A stretch of 64,000 nucleotides of DNA from Hormiphora californensis (GCA_020137815.1 CM035355.1:7314597-7378596), one strand, 5' to 3'. Counted from the first letter of the stretch, positions 37,701-49,347 are shown. Notes: generated from the sequence alone by a model not told the origin. Program-made: numbers and translations.

Positions 37701-40700
37701 TTCACAATACACAGGGAGAGATGGAAGTTCAACTTCTATCACAGATGCCCCACTCCTCCCCCACAGTTGGCCAAGTGCCCAGTATTCACCACATTTGGCC
37801 CAGTGCACCCCCCGCGCCATAAGCTAAATAGGTCATTATACTCACGGGATCTGAGAGGCGGTCCAAGTTGTCAAAAGAATATCTGCGTGATGTTGTTGAA
37901 ATAGAGAAAGGGGGGGGCATATAACCATGGTAACCACCTATAACCATGGTAACCACGTATAACCATGGTAACCACCTATAACCATGGTAACCACACATAA
38001 CCATGGTAACCACCTTTAACCATGGTAACCACATATAACCATGGTAACCACCTATAACCATGGTAACCACCTTATATGCCCATGGTAACCATCTATAACC
38101 ATGGTAACCACCTATAACCATGGTAACCACCTATAACCCTGGTAACCACCTATAACCATGGTAACCACCTTATATGCCCATGGTAACCATCTATAACCAT
38201 GGTAACCACCTATAACCATGGTAACCACCTATAACCATGGTAACCACCTATAACCATGGTAACCACGTGTAACTACGGTAACCACCTGGGGTGGCCCCTG
38301 CACCTAGCGATCGAGGTGCCGCGAAGTGGCGCCGAGGGAGCTGCGGCAGGGGGTTTGGGGGGCGCAGCCCCCCAACGGGGTCCAGGGGCAGAGCCCATGG
38401 TGGGGGCTAGGGGGCGAAGCCCCCGAAAAATTTTAGTTTTTGGTGAATTTTAAGCATTTTAGAACAACTTTTTTTAACAATTTTCAGCCCTTTTAGAAAA
38501 CTTTTTCAACGAGTTTCAGTCATAAGGGGCGAAGCCCCCTGGAAATTTTAAAATGAATTAAAGCAATTAGAACAATTATTTATCGATTTCAGCCCTTGGT
38601 GGGGGCAATTTTCAGCCCTTTTAGAAAACTTTTTTAATAAGTCTGAAACTGTTCTGCCAGGAGGAGTGTCAGACGGAAAGTTGGCAGGGGATTTTGCAGA
38701 GTTCTTCAGTGGGAAGATTGAGAAGATTCGGACAGCGGTTCGGGATGAGCAAGAGGAAGGTTCTGAGGAGCTCACTGTGGATTCTCTGCCTGCGCCTACC
38801 TGTACTCTAACCAAGTTTGAGGAAATCAGAGTTAATGAATTAGTTCGGGTTGTCAAGGAATGTCATCGAAGTCTTGTGATCTGACCCTATTCCGACGCTG
38901 GTTGTGAAAGACTGCCTTGAAGAACTAGCGCCGATCCTGACGGACATTATCAACAAATCCCTCTACGATCTACTGTTCCAGATATTATGCAGAAAGCATT
39001 GGTGATGCCAACGATAAAGAACCCCAATGGGGACACTGATTATTTTCGAACTACAGGCCGGTTTCTAACATATCGTTTGTATCGAGGTACTGGAGAAAGT
39101 TGTTGCTCAATCAGTTAAACTCATACCTATGGATGAACGACCTACTCAATGCAGACCAATCTGGTATAGGGCGGGGCATAGTTGTGAAACACGCTTGCTG
39201 GAATGTTTGATGACCTGTTGAAGGATTTGGATTCTGCAAGTATCGGCCCTTCTGCTGCTTGACATGAGTGCGGCTTTCGATACTGTGGATCATTCGAAGC
39301 TGATTGGAATTTTGGAGGCAAGGTTTGGGTAAGAGTCTGCGCTTGAATGGTTTAGAAGCTACCTTAGCAAAAGGACTTTTAAAGTGAATGTTCGTGGGGA
39401 ACTCTCGGCGGCGATTGCACTAATCTGTGGAGTCCCACAGGGGTCCCTTCTTGGACCTGTTTTATTCTTGCTGTACATTGAGGAACTTCAGGATATTGTT
39501 CGTCCCTATGGCCTAAAGATCAAACTGTATGCAGATGACTCTCAGATATACTTTGGACTGGTTCCGAGTGATGCAGAGGGGTGGAGTTCCAGTAAAAGAC
39601 CCTAGAGGATTGTCTCAAGATGTCAAAACATGGATGGTTACCATGGCTTAAGTGTAATGAGGACAAGACGGAGTTTCTACTGTTGGGAAAGACAAGCTCC
39701 TTGGAAAGATGGCATTTGATCCAGAGATCCAGTTGGAGGTTCGGTGTCAGGCCTATGGAATGTAAGGGGACGACAGGAAAGACCCTTGGTGTTCTCATGG
39801 ACCATCAGTTGACTCTTGAGAGACAGATATTCAATGTTAAGAAACAGTGTGGCCTTATGCTCAAGAACTTGTGGCAGGTCAACAAGTGTCTTGACAAAGA
39901 TACCAAGATTATGTTGGTCAAGCAACTGGTCATTTCCCGGATTGATTACTGCAACATTCTTTACTATGGACTACCTAAGAGGATATTGAGGTATCTTCAG
40001 AAGACCCTGAATTCTTGTGTGCGTTTCATTTTCAATCTAAAGGGACATCAGGATGACTACACAGAATACTACAAGGAGGCACACATTCTACCTATTAGCA
40101 GAGGCTGACTTTCAAGGCATGTCTTTTGGCGTACAAGATTGTACGAGGCACTGCACCCAAGTATCTGATGGACCTGGTCCCTCGTGATGACAATCTGAAC
40201 TGTAAAACTACCCGATCTACCTCAGTTCCAGATTTCTTCAGGTTGAAATATCCAAAGCTCTCAAGTGTAAATGCGAATTCTAAGTTAAGAAGGAGGAGGA
40301 TCTCTGTATTCCTGCCGGAAGTGTGGAACTCCCTGCCATTGGAGTTAAGGTCTGTTCACCCTGTTGAACTCTTCAAGACAAGGCTTAAGACCCGCTATTT
40401 AAGGAAGCTTTCGTTGATCCAGAGAGCAGTAGCACCTGAGTCATCGTCTTGTGCACTGTTCTGTTCTGGTCTGGGTTTAGTGTTCCCTTGGGCAGACGTT
40501 TATTTAGACAGTGTTATTCCTCATTACATTTACCGGGCTTGCAGTAATAGCTGCTGACTTTTAATAGCTTTGAGAGCTGCTGTCTTTGAGTAGCATGAGA
40601 GCTGCTGACTTTGTAATTTAGCTTATTCAGTGTGAGAGCATTTTTATGCCTATCTAAGTTGGTTCGTATTTTATGAGGCCCGTATTTTCATCAATAAAAG

Positions 40701-43254
40701 TCTATCTATGGTGTGTTTAAATCCAGATTTTAATAGTGTGTGTCATAAGTAAGGAAGGTGTTATAATTTAGGTATACCGCTCTGACGCTGAGCAGTGTCA
40801 GTCAAAATTCAGTTTGCTGGCCCTGTTTTGCCTGGGCGGTATACAAAAACTTATATTATTATTATTATTATTATTATAATATTCAGCCCCTGGTGTGGGT
40901 AAGGGACGAAGCCCCCGGAAAATTTTAGTTTTTGATCAATTTTAAGCAATTTGAACAATATTTTAACGATTTTCAGCCCTTGATGTGGGTTAGGGCAAAG
41001 CCCCGGAAAATTTTAGATTTGATCAATTTAAAGCAATTTAGAACACTTTTTAAAGCTATTTTACCACCCCCAACAACCCCTGTTTGAAAAGTTTTGGGGG
41101 GGGGGGGGTGGCCACCCCCCACCACCCCAGGCTGGGGCCACCACTGCCACCTATAATAACCATGGTAACCATGTTTACTACGGTAACCAGTATAACTGCC
41201 TATAGGGTATACTAACACAGCTGCAGTGACGGATCTGTTCCCAAGGGTAATCGCCGGTGCTAGTTAAACAAACACATATCAGCTTGTTAAAATATTCTAT
41301 CAAGGCCGAATTTTACTACATCCCCTGCTGCATTATATATCCCAACAATGAAATCTAAATTTAACCTCCTTTTATTAAAACATTCTTTTATCATGTTTTT
41401 AAAATATTGCTACAGCAGTTCGCTCCGGCTTAAACGCACATTCACACACATATCGCTAGCCCCTGTTTTCCAAGCTTTCGAGTCGTTTATTACTATTTCT
41501 CTCTCTTTCCCTCTCCCTAGCCCTCTCTTTCTCTCAAGACAGCAATTTTAAACATGTCATCTTTCACACTTGACCACGTATATTACACTGATAGAGAGAG
41601 AGAGAGAGAGAGAAAGAGGCAAAGAGAAAGAGAGATAGAGAGAAAGGAAAAGAGAGAGAGAGATAGAAAAGTGAGATAGAGAGAGGAAAGAGAAAGAGAA
41701 AAGAGGAAGGGAATAAAGTCAATTCTACATGCATATAATACTGAGAGAGCTTTAATGCTAAACACACGCAGCTAAATTCTCAGTCCTCAATCACCATGAA
41801 ACCTCATTATTTACCCCTTTCTCTATTAACAGGTGCCTAGACATGTTTGGTGTTTATGAATTTTTTCTCTTTGTGTGTACAGGTTGTTCGTCTGTATGTG
41901 TGTGTGTTTATGAATTAATTTACAATTGTTTGTTTGTGTTGTGTATTTTTCAACACACAGTCCATGTGTACAAGACACCACGTGTGTACATTTTATAGGC
42001 TTCGTATTTCCCTACACACACTCACTTACAGACACGAACAGTGTATAAAAGTAGTAAATTATCTCATACAGCAGCTGTAGTGAGAGGACTCAGCACCATC
42101 TCTCCCGTAAAATGCAACATTATACTTTATGTCACAGTCTCGGCACGGTGTGACATGGAATTTACAGTGCAGTGTATGTGTGTGTGTGTGTGTGTGTGTG
42201 TTTTCATGAATGTACTAGTTGAAATTAGCCAGTTAATGACCGTAAAGCATGGTAAATGCAAATTTTCTCTCTCTCTCACACACACTCTCTTTCCAATTCA
42301 GTATTCCTTTCTTGTATCTCTCATTCTGCAATACATTTACAATATAGCAAGGGAGTACATCAACTAACAGTCACCAACACATCCATGATAATCGAGGATT
42401 ACTTTGGGGAGGGAGAAATAAAGTAGCTTCTGACGTACGTCTAGATACTATCGCTACATAAATAGACAGAAAGTCGAGGCTTGAGGGGTATACCCACCCA
42501 GGTAGTGGGGTAAGCTCACGAGAGGGGACAGTGTGTCGAAACAGAAATTCAACTCTCAAGGGGGACATTGATCTGACCAGTACAACAACCCTTCCTACCT
42601 AAAATTAATCTGCCTTGAAGGAGGGTCTTCATGTTTCTGACAATATTATGGATTATGGGGATTTTGCACCTCGTCAGATCATCTGCCTCATAACCCTGGG
42701 GGGATGAAGTTTGGAAATGAATGACGAATAAATAGGAATTACAATGATAAAGATAATATACTAGTCATGATTAGATCAATATATTCATAATATTCCATCT
42801 ACCTAGGTGGAAGTAATAATGATTTAATAAACGATAAGGAATAGCCGTGAATATGCATTTATTTATAAATATGAAGCGGCTACTTACGGGTCCATGGATA
42901 ATCCTCATCTGCTTCAAGAACGTACTCTTTCCGCTCTCCCCGGCACCAAGCAGTAACACCTTCACCTGTGTAGACATATTGTGTGAAAGGGAATCCTGCT
43001 TGTCACTAACTTCCCATTATTTAGTCTAACCTAAGCCTTGCTCGACCATGTCTCACCGCACCCCGGTTTGACCAAAACAAGAAGAATATATTCAAACCGT
43101 GAAGCGGTATCTGTTTTCATGGTGAGCTGCCATCACCTCCGATACATACTATCAGCCGGGGTACCTGTTTTCGAAGGGTTTGTTGCTCTCTACGCAGATC
43201 ATCATCTATCTTCTTGCTCTCCTGTGACTGCTCATCCTGCACGCAGCAAGGCAT
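32668..43254 (-). CDS. GNA12/13: Heterotrimeric G-protein alpha subunit, G12/13 class
   Basis: A GTP switch at the plasma membrane that couples receptors to RhoGEFs. Exons read: 43165-43254 (ATG; MPCC, a likely palmitoylation site), 42888-42965 (P-loop GAGESGKS), 42599-42695, 37846-37882 ([11 protein letters not shown]), 35467-35548 (switch I RKKTTG with the catalytic Arg), 35044-35165 (switch [10 protein letters not shown]) and 32668-33036 ([20 protein letters not shown]). The C-terminus, [11 protein letters not shown], is diagnostic for G12/13 and excludes Gs, Gi and Gq. All visible junctions keep phase except one gap: exon 3 ends in phase 1 and the 37-bp exon starts in phase 2. About 75 residues of the helical domain are missing between them. 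That interval holds a minisatellite, a retrotransposon and GC-rich repeats. Either the exon is diverged and unseen, or it is absent from this assembly or allele. Confidence 0.92.
33385..35043. other. Last G-alpha intron: repeated motif and inverted repeat only
   Basis: ATCACTGCGCTGGCAAG occurs at about 33624 and 35005, bracketing about 1.4 kb. Apart from that and the foldback at 34539, no coding exon or known RNA is visible. Confidence 0.5.
34539..34865. mobile_element. Foldback element with about 78-bp perfect arms and a GA-rich loop
   Basis: ATTATGCCAAAAACTAACAG (34539) pairs with CTGTTAGTTTTTGGCATAAT (to 34865). The arms run to GCCC/GGGC around a (GA)n loop at about 34660-34738. The arms look identical. 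There is no ORF. It lies in a G-alpha intron. Confidence 0.85.
35549..37845. other. G-alpha intron without recognisable genes
   Basis: About 2.3 kb of AT-rich sequence with short AGATAGATTAAGATAGTTG repeats (36470-36570), TACGTATTGCTGCCCCACCC twice (36285, 36313), (GA) runs at 36812-36860 and 37120-37160, and no exon with matching phase. Confidence 0.6.
37918..38287. repeat. Minisatellite, 19-bp unit ATAACCATGGTAACCACCT
   Basis: About nineteen copies with small variants. The array resumes at 41143-41200 beyond a 2.85-kb block, so that block probably inserted into it. Confidence 0.95.
38290..38621. repeat. GC-rich hairpin repeat (GGGGGCGAAGCCCCC type), left part
   Basis: Short palindromes (GGGGGGCGCAGCCCCCC, GGGGGCGAAGCCCCC, GGGGCGAAGCCCC) are spaced about 100 bp apart by a recurring AAAATTTTAGTTTTTGGTGAA / TTTTCAGCCCTT sequence. 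The same pattern resumes at 40881 after retrotransposon copy C, which inserted into it. Confidence 0.75.
38622..40880 (+). pseudogene. Decayed CR1/L2-like retrotransposon, copy C
   Basis: It starts between endonuclease and reverse transcriptase (matching copy B from about 19365) and is read in several broken frames: linker (38666-38880), reverse transcriptase core with [20 protein letters not shown] and YADDSQIY (39384-39605), and thumb and C-terminal parts (39620-40108, 40126-40557). It has at least three frameshifts and internal deletions. The protein is clearly diverged from copies A and B, so it is a separate subfamily. The 3' end keeps the hairpin (GTATACCGC at 40772-40780 with GCGGTATAC at 40836-40844) and a (TTA)n tail to about 40880. 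It lies inside the large G-alpha intron, opposite in strand. Confidence 0.9.
40881..41142. repeat. GC-rich hairpin repeat, right part
   Basis: Continues the 38.3-38.6 kb pattern (GACGAAGCCCCCGGAAAATT, TTTTCAGCCCTTGATGTGGG). It ends with GGGGCCACCACTGCCACC next to the resumed minisatellite. Confidence 0.7.
41143..41200. repeat. Minisatellite remnant (ACCATGGTAACCA units)
   Basis: Three degenerate units of the 37.9-38.3 kb array, separated from it by the inserted block. Confidence 0.75.
41201..42598. other. G-alpha intron between exon 3 and the minisatellite
   Basis: Searched by eye for the missing helical-domain exon on the minus strand (phase 1 in, phase 2 out); none was found. It holds GA-rich sequence (41585-41720) and a (GT)n tract (42171-42200). 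Confidence 0.5.
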
Positions 43255-45290
43255 ATTCAGGAAATCCAGAGTGCCGTTTTTCCCTATCTTCACAACGCTT
43301 CTTAGGTCATTCTACATCTACAAAATTCAAGTGAATAAGTCACAGTCTATCTAAAGATCTACAACCAAGGGAATAAGTCACAATACATCGCATCGAAATA
43401 TCACAACGGGATATGGTTTCGTTATTGAAGGGTGACGTATGATAGTACGCATCATGTACATGATGTAGCAGTACAGCAAACGGCATCTCTTCGGAGTTAT
43501 ATGGGCGCCCAAATGTCCAATGTGATTTTGTGTTGAGTAGCAATGATGTTATAAGTTTTGTTTTGGTTGTTAACTACTTTCGCCCACTTTGGATCCTGCA
43601 GCGATGAAACCCCAATGTTCTGCCCTGTTTCTTTGATTTCTAGTCATTGAATCAACTTCGTATCACGTATGGAGCTACACAAATGGTTGAACCACTATGA
43701 TAATGGATTTGTGTACCGTTTTATCAAGTTATTTGTAAACATAAAAATTTAAACTGAATCGATTAGGATGTGTGTACATTGAAACTGTAAGATCTATCAT
43801 GCACAGTGCACACTGCACATAAAATGTTAAGTCTCCACTCTCCTGTCAAGTGTACAACCGGATTAGGGTCTAGGGATCTCAGTATTATCTGGCGGCTGGC
43901 ATTTTATCAGTCCGCGACTTAGATCTGACGGTTTGCCATAAGTCTTCCTGAAGTTTACAGATTTGCTACCGCTGCGGAAGAGGTGGTAGTGTCGCTTGAG
44001 TGTGACAGGTCCAGCTGGAGTAAACGAATTGTCAAACCAGTGAAGTTGGATGAGCGAGTGAATGAACTTCAATATTTATATAAGAGTCATATAAGTGACT
44101 CTTCCCGCTCTCACACTATAGACATATACAAAGTGTGACGGGTGTGTGACGGGTGTAATAAAAATCAGAGTTCGTCGGTGGAGCTAACCCGTCTCGATTG
44201 CTAAAATCGATGAATTGTTAGCGCGAGGCACCAATAGTTTAACTTTTGCAATTAATACATTTCGAGATGGGTGTCAGGGCCCACGCCCCACGGGCCACGG
44301 GTGAGTTAAAAAAAAGTAAAAAGAGGAACAAAAAATCCGGAACTGAGGGTTTTATGAATTTTTACGTGTACTGTCGCGAATCGGGCCGCGCGCGGCGTTA
44401 CCCAAATGCGTGTCACATGCGAACTTTTTCGCGTGTTACGTTTATTCTCACACTTTGCAGCGCTAAATTTAAAACTTCAAGTGCCGCGGCGCGCCGCGGA
44501 TTTGCATTTTCAAAATAAAATGTTTGTTTTGAGATTTTTGACATTTCCAAATTTTTGGCACGCTTTTGGCGGTGTTTTGGCCTTTGGTAACAGAACACAG
44601 GTAAACTTTGGGCTCTGGCATTAGCCCCCAGTTTGCGTGTTTTCGACCGCTACATGGCAATGCACCGTAGACAAAGGCAACCGTTAAAATTTTAAATTTA
44701 GGTGTTTTGAGTGTCAGCACTTTTAGGGGCGGCAGCTCCGCCTTCCGGTCAGAAGTTGTGACCCGTTGTGAAACCACCTAATTGCGGGGTCCAGGAGCCC
44801 AGCCCCAGTGGGGTGTAGGGGCAAATATTGAGGCTTTAATCCCTGATGGGAATTAATGGGTCAAATATTTTTGCTGCATGCGGAAATCACATGTGGGCGG
44901 TGTCTCGCCCACCAGGAAAAACTGAGTAACGCCATCGTGGATTTGGATGATTCTAGGGACCCATTACATGGCCATAGGGACCTAATATAGCGAAGGAAAT
45001 ATTTCCTAGCTCTAAGCTAACTTCCCCTTGGCCCTTAATACATTGCTTGAGTACTCTACCATTGAGATTATTGCCTAAGATTGGGCATCAATTATTGATG
45101 GGGGTCACAGGTCACTGGTCATTTATCATTTTAAGTACTTAAACTAAACTGTTTAAACGAGATTATTTCATAAACTACCTTCCCTTCTAGTGCTACATCG
45201 ATAGCATCACTTGATCAACCACAAAGATCATCATCAAGTCTAATGGACCATTAACCGGTGTTGCCCGCGATACATTACAGCGGGAACTAA
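43255..45290. other. Divergent intergenic region between the G-alpha and SAM genes
   Basis: It separates the two divergent starts and should hold both promoters; no clear TATA box was picked out. GC-rich palindromic CCGCGGCGCGCCGCGG lies at about 44483. GGGGTCCAGGAGCCCAGCCC near 44788 resembles the 38.3-kb repeats. 44.93-45.01 kb matches the loop of the 1-903 inverted repeat. Confidence 0.5.
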
Positions 45291-48200
45291 ATGGATTCCC
45301 CAAAATGGACACCGCTAGCAGAGTTTCTCCAGGCTGAGAAACTCTCTGAGTATATTCCGACGTTTTCTACACTTGACTTGAAGGTACGGCAGAGATAAGG
45401 AGGACATAAATAAATGTTGTTATCATCCATAAAACGCATAAAATCTTTCTTTTGTGCTGTGGAAGAACTGGGAATATTTCGGTCGGAGTAATAATAAATT
45501 CGACATAATCAATAATCATTGCTCTTTGTGAATTGTGTCACCTTTAAAATTTATCGTTCTTCCAGGCGTTTAGCAATCTTTCTGTTTCTGATATTGATAA
45601 GCAAGTCTCACCGATTTATGACAGACGCCGAGTTATGGAAGCCGTAAGATTTGCCAGGTTAGTTAAAACTTTTTTAACAATTTTTTAAAACAATTTGAAT
45701 ACCCTTATTCTCATTCTTTGCAATTTCATTTTTGCAATAATATTGCGTTTTCAAGAAAGTTGTGTCATGTGCTTTGAAACAATATAAAAAGCTTGTTCTG
45801 TCTTCTTCACCGTTCTCTCATTCCTCAATCTCTATCAGGAGGCTTGTATCGGAGAACAATGATGAAGATGAAGATCCACTGAGTTTGAGTAAAATGACCA
45901 CTCCAACAAACCACGATTACCTGAAAACTCCAACTAAAGCCCCGCCAACTACTTCAACCCCTACCAAGCTGTACATGACCAATGTGGGAATGCTGAAGGC
46001 ATCTCTCCGGCCTACCAAATCCCTTAGTCCTCCTATGGTATGATCACTAACAAGCTCCTCACTCACTCACCCTGCTCCTTTATAAATCTCACTCCTCACT
46101 CACCCTGCTCCTTCATAAATCTCACTCCTCACTCACCCTGCTCCTTCATAAATCTCACTCCTCACTCACCCTGCTCCTTCATAAATCTCACTTTGAGAAC
46201 GGATTCTCTCTCTCAGACCTGGCTTTTATTATGCGAGATGCCGGGTATTATATTTCCCCTGACAAAGACCACGCCGTGTCATCCACTCACTATTTTCTTC
46301 TCTTTTCAACTCTTTTAGGGTCTTTGTGTTTGAACCTTCTCGCAGCGGACTGGTTATCTCTCAGAAATCTCAATCATTCTCTTGCATTGTATCTCGTGTT
46401 AGTGGCATTCATTTTTCTTCCCATCTCCCTGTTTATTTCTAAATTTACCCTCTCCTGACAGAGTGAGACAAGAGAAACGGGGATTTAGTGACACAAAGCC
46501 CCCCACATAGCTTGCGAAACTTAACCACTTTTTGAGAGAGAGGGAGCGAGAGAGGGTGTTTACCTTTGATTACCTTTGACAAGGTTTAGCTGAAGTAGCT
46601 TGGAATCCACTTTAGTAATGGACCCGTTGGAATGTTCCTGCTGGTCAATAGTTAACAACAGGAACACTATAGCAAACAAAGAAGGCAATTTAATGAAATA
46701 AATGAAAAGAAGAAACTTAAATGAATAGCACTCACAGTAAGTACTACTGTGTCCCCGAGGAGACCTCCACCACCTCGCCTCCTTTGATCCTAAACGACTT
46801 CCCAGGGCTCCGCTCCTTCTCCTCTTTCAACTTTTTCACTAGGACCGCCCGGGCCACTCTCTCCTCAGAAGTAAGGTCGGGAGAGATGTAAACTCGGGAA
46901 AACAATTCACTCTCTCTAAGTCGTGTCTTCTTACTAAGAATACACGACTGCATCTCCTTGCTTGCCAGGGATATCTTCATGGGTCTAGTCTGACCCGCTA
47001 TGAATCTCCCCAACCGCTGAGCACTCTTTACCAAGGGCTTCTCTGCCAGCGTTGTCCACAACTCCGGTAGTAGTTCCTCTTTGTCTCCAGGACTGTCAGT
47101 CAGTCCGTAGATGACAATGTTACACGATCTGTCCTCGCTGGCTGCAGCTACAGCCCGCTGTATCCGTTGAGGAGCGAGGGATGTCTTACACTCCTTCTCC
47201 AGAACAGTAGAGAAGCTTCGCATCTCCTCCTTTGCCGTTGTCTTCACATCAGTGATGACTTGCTCTCTCTTCTCAAGTAGTTGCTCCTGCAGCTTCACTA
47301 ACTGCGCCTGGGCTCCGACCAATGCTCTTTGAGCAGAGATTAGTTCCTCCTGACGCTCCATCAACTTCTTCTCTACCTCACTACACTTCTTAGCTACACT
47401 ATACTGGCTCTTCATCACAGGGTACACCCTCTCAATCAATAGCCTTCCTGCCATCTCCACCCACTCAACTAAATCCTTCTGACTCACTTTTTCAAGTTTA
47501 TACTTGGATGGGGTGGACAAGGAGTCCCACAAGCTCTCCTCTGCACCGTTATATTCTCCACTAAACACGCCCGTACTTGGACGCGTTCCAGCCATCGCCA
47601 TGAGTGCCTCAATCAATTCGACAGTTTCAACATGAATATTTTCAAGCTCAATATCATTCAATGACTGGCTGCCACTCACCCTCACTCGACTAGTATTCCC
47701 ACTCATAACGGTGAGAGGGGGCCGTTAGCTATAAAGATAAAGCAAGAAGGGTGAAAACGAGAGCAGCGACCAATCTTGCAAAGGAAGTAGAAAAGAGAGA
47801 GAAAGAGAGCGAGAAACAGAGAGAGAGAGAGAGGGAGAGAGGGAGTGAGAGAGAAACGAGTATGGTTAGCAGTGACATCCACCGCTACCTCTCTTAAATT
47901 CGTATTCCACATTTTGTTTGCTAGAATGTTGCTCCTTGGCTTCCGACTTTAAATTCAATCTCCTCGATCCACTGCAGGCACTCTCTCTGTTCGATGCAAA
48001 CCTTCAATCTTGAGGTAGCAGTAGTTACAACGTGTGTGTAAATTGGCTCTTGTCCAAATCAAACAACGACCACACAACTCTCTCACATGCACCACCATGT
48101 GTAGCGGTCTCTGTGTTGTTTTATGGGAACGGAATTAAAATTGATATAACATACATAAACATAGAACAGTATCAAATATATACAGAGTTATAAAATTAAT

Positions 48201-48320
48201 CCTGTTTTCAATTTCAGAAACTCAAGACCCCAAGTAGACTGTCATCCTTCGTCCATTCCCTACCACTGTGTGATAGCGAGGAAGCGATGAGCGAAGAAGA
48301 TGACTCTCCTCAACGAGCAG
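45291..48320 (+). CDS. SAM-domain protein, N-terminal exons (3' part not found)
   Basis: Four exons join in phase: 45291-45383 (ATG), 45566-45657, 45839-46037 and 48218-48320 (ends in phase 1 at gtactg). The first about 62 residues (PLAEFLQAEKLSEYIPTF, then LKAFSNLSVSDID and YDRRRVMEAVRFARR) have the hydrophobic spacing of a sterile alpha motif. The following about 100 residues are disordered, acidic then Thr/Pro-rich (KTPTKAPPTTSTPTKLY), with Ser-Pro sites (SLSPPM, KLKTPSRL). Some SAM proteins start this way, including the kinesin KIF24, but no motor or other domain is visible downstream, so I give no name. Intron 3 contains a retrotransposon ORF1 gene on the other strand. No later exon was confirmed. 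Confidence 0.65.
46046..46196 (+). repeat. Tandem repeat, about 36-bp unit
   Basis: Four copies of CTCACTCACCCTGCTCCTT with TCATAAATCTCACTC lie directly after SAM exon 3. They are intronic; the ORF through them is an artefact. Confidence 0.85.
46744..47706 (-). CDS. ORF1-like protein of a non-LTR retrotransposon (intact, alone)
   Basis: A 320-residue uninterrupted ORF. Residues about 100-165 are a Glu/Gln-rich coiled coil (AQRALVGAQAQLVKLQEQLL). Residues about 192-310 look like the RNA-binding (RRM-like) part of retrotransposon ORF1 proteins: CNIVIYGLTDSPGDKEEL, SAQRLGRF, RPMKISLA, VYISPDLTSEERVAR. Such proteins chaperone element RNA. No reverse transcriptase follows on this strand. It differs from the CCHC-type ORF1 at 17.0 kb and so comes from another family, perhaps that of the reverse transcriptase at 49.4 kb. 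It lies antisense in intron 3 of the SAM gene. Confidence 0.75.
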   Translation of the reverse strand: MSGNTSRVRVSGSQSLNDIELENIHVETVELIEALMAMAGTRPSTGVFSGEYNGAEESLWDSLSTPSKYKLEKVSQKDLVEWVEMAGRLLIERVYPVMKSQYSVAKKCSEVEKKLMERQEELISAQRALVGAQAQLVKLQEQLLEKREQVITDVKTTAKEEMRSFSTVLEKECKTSLAPQRIQRAVAAASEDRSCNIVIYGLTDSPGDKEELLPELWTTLAEKPLVKSAQRLGRFIAGQTRPMKISLASKEMQSCILSKKTRLRESELFSRVYISPDLTSEERVARAVLVKKLKEEKERSPGKSFRIKGGEVVEVSSGTQ

Positions 48321-48386
48321 GTACTGCAATTAGGAGATTAGGAATATTATACATAATGAGATCAGTAATATACATCATATATAATA

Positions 48387-48556
48387 GTCGGGCACCGATT
48401 TACCGGGCCCCGATTTACCGGCACCTCGATTTACCGGGCAGATAAAATTCCCTATAACATAGGGATCCTACTAACATAGGGACTTTACAATACGTCACCC
48501 CGATCTAACATGCAAAATCATTTCCCCCGAGAATCCCGGTAAATCGGGGTCCGACT
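48387..48556. mobile_element. Tigger/pogo-like MITE, copy 1 (worn left end)
   Basis: The right end GGTAAATCGGGGTCCGACTG is followed by TA. The left end AGTCGGGCACCGATTTACC has lost bases. It is related to 55661-55815 and lies just after SAM exon 4. Confidence 0.7.
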
Positions 48557-49347
48557 GTATTCATCCGTTATGTCTAATTACTGTAAGACTCCAATTAGGT
48601 TTAATACGCTATATATTGCTTTAAACCGTTCATAAAACTACACTAGTCTTAGTCTTACTCCTTGATTTGTACTGTCTAGTAGTACACTCTGCCTATACAT
48701 TATAATGGCCGAACCGCAGCTGTGAAATTCCTACCAGGTGCATGCAGGGTGCTAGAACAGTGTTGTGTCATTTGTCCTTTTATCACGGCTATGTAGTGCC
48801 GTCTCGATTATTAAATAGTTTAGGCTCTATCTAAACATGATCTAGATTATAGACATGATTTAGACTTGATCCAGACACATGTGTTGTGTAGCAAGATACA
48901 CTCCTTCCGGCTTTCACACACACTCCACCATCTCATCTCAACTTCCTTGGTTTCTAGTTTGATACATTCCACCAACTTCCTAGGTCACATTGCCATTTTA
49001 GGGAGATAGAGACTTTTGTGTAACAGGTATTTTAGTGGTGTGTTACAGAAGTAGGTTAGTACACCTGGTACACCAACCTTGTACCAAAATCAGAATTTGG
49101 GATGGATGGGGGATATAAAGAGAGAGCATGGAGGAGGAAGAGAGATATTGAGGGAGAGAGATAGGGAAGAATGAAAGGATATATGGCTTGTTATTAGGCT
49201 TACAGCTTTTGCTCACAGTAACTGATATTACATCTAGGTTCCTAGCTGCGTGACACACACACACTAGGTTTAATAAACACTGGCTGTATCAACAATAAAT
49301 TGTGGGATGGGAGATCATGATCCAGTGATTGAATGAAGAGCTTCCGG

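Noticed and set aside
37786-38130. Minus-strand ORF of [11 protein letters not shown]-type repeats in frame with the G-alpha microexon
   Set aside because: It is the 19-bp minisatellite translated. The acceptor before 37882 fits the G-alpha family and excludes the repeat from the protein.
37918-38287. Regular short repeats resembling a CRISPR array
   Set aside because: Units are contiguous with no unique spacers, in a eukaryotic intron; it is a minisatellite.
43863-44072. Minus-strand ORF ending NTEIPRP upstream of the G-alpha start
   Set aside because: The composition looks protein-like, but there is no ATG, no clear acceptor and no recognised family. Not reported as a gene.
45036-45082. 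tRNA A-box-like text on the minus strand (CAATGGTAGAGTACTCAAGC)
   Set aside because: No B box or cloverleaf follows; at most a worn SINE fragment.
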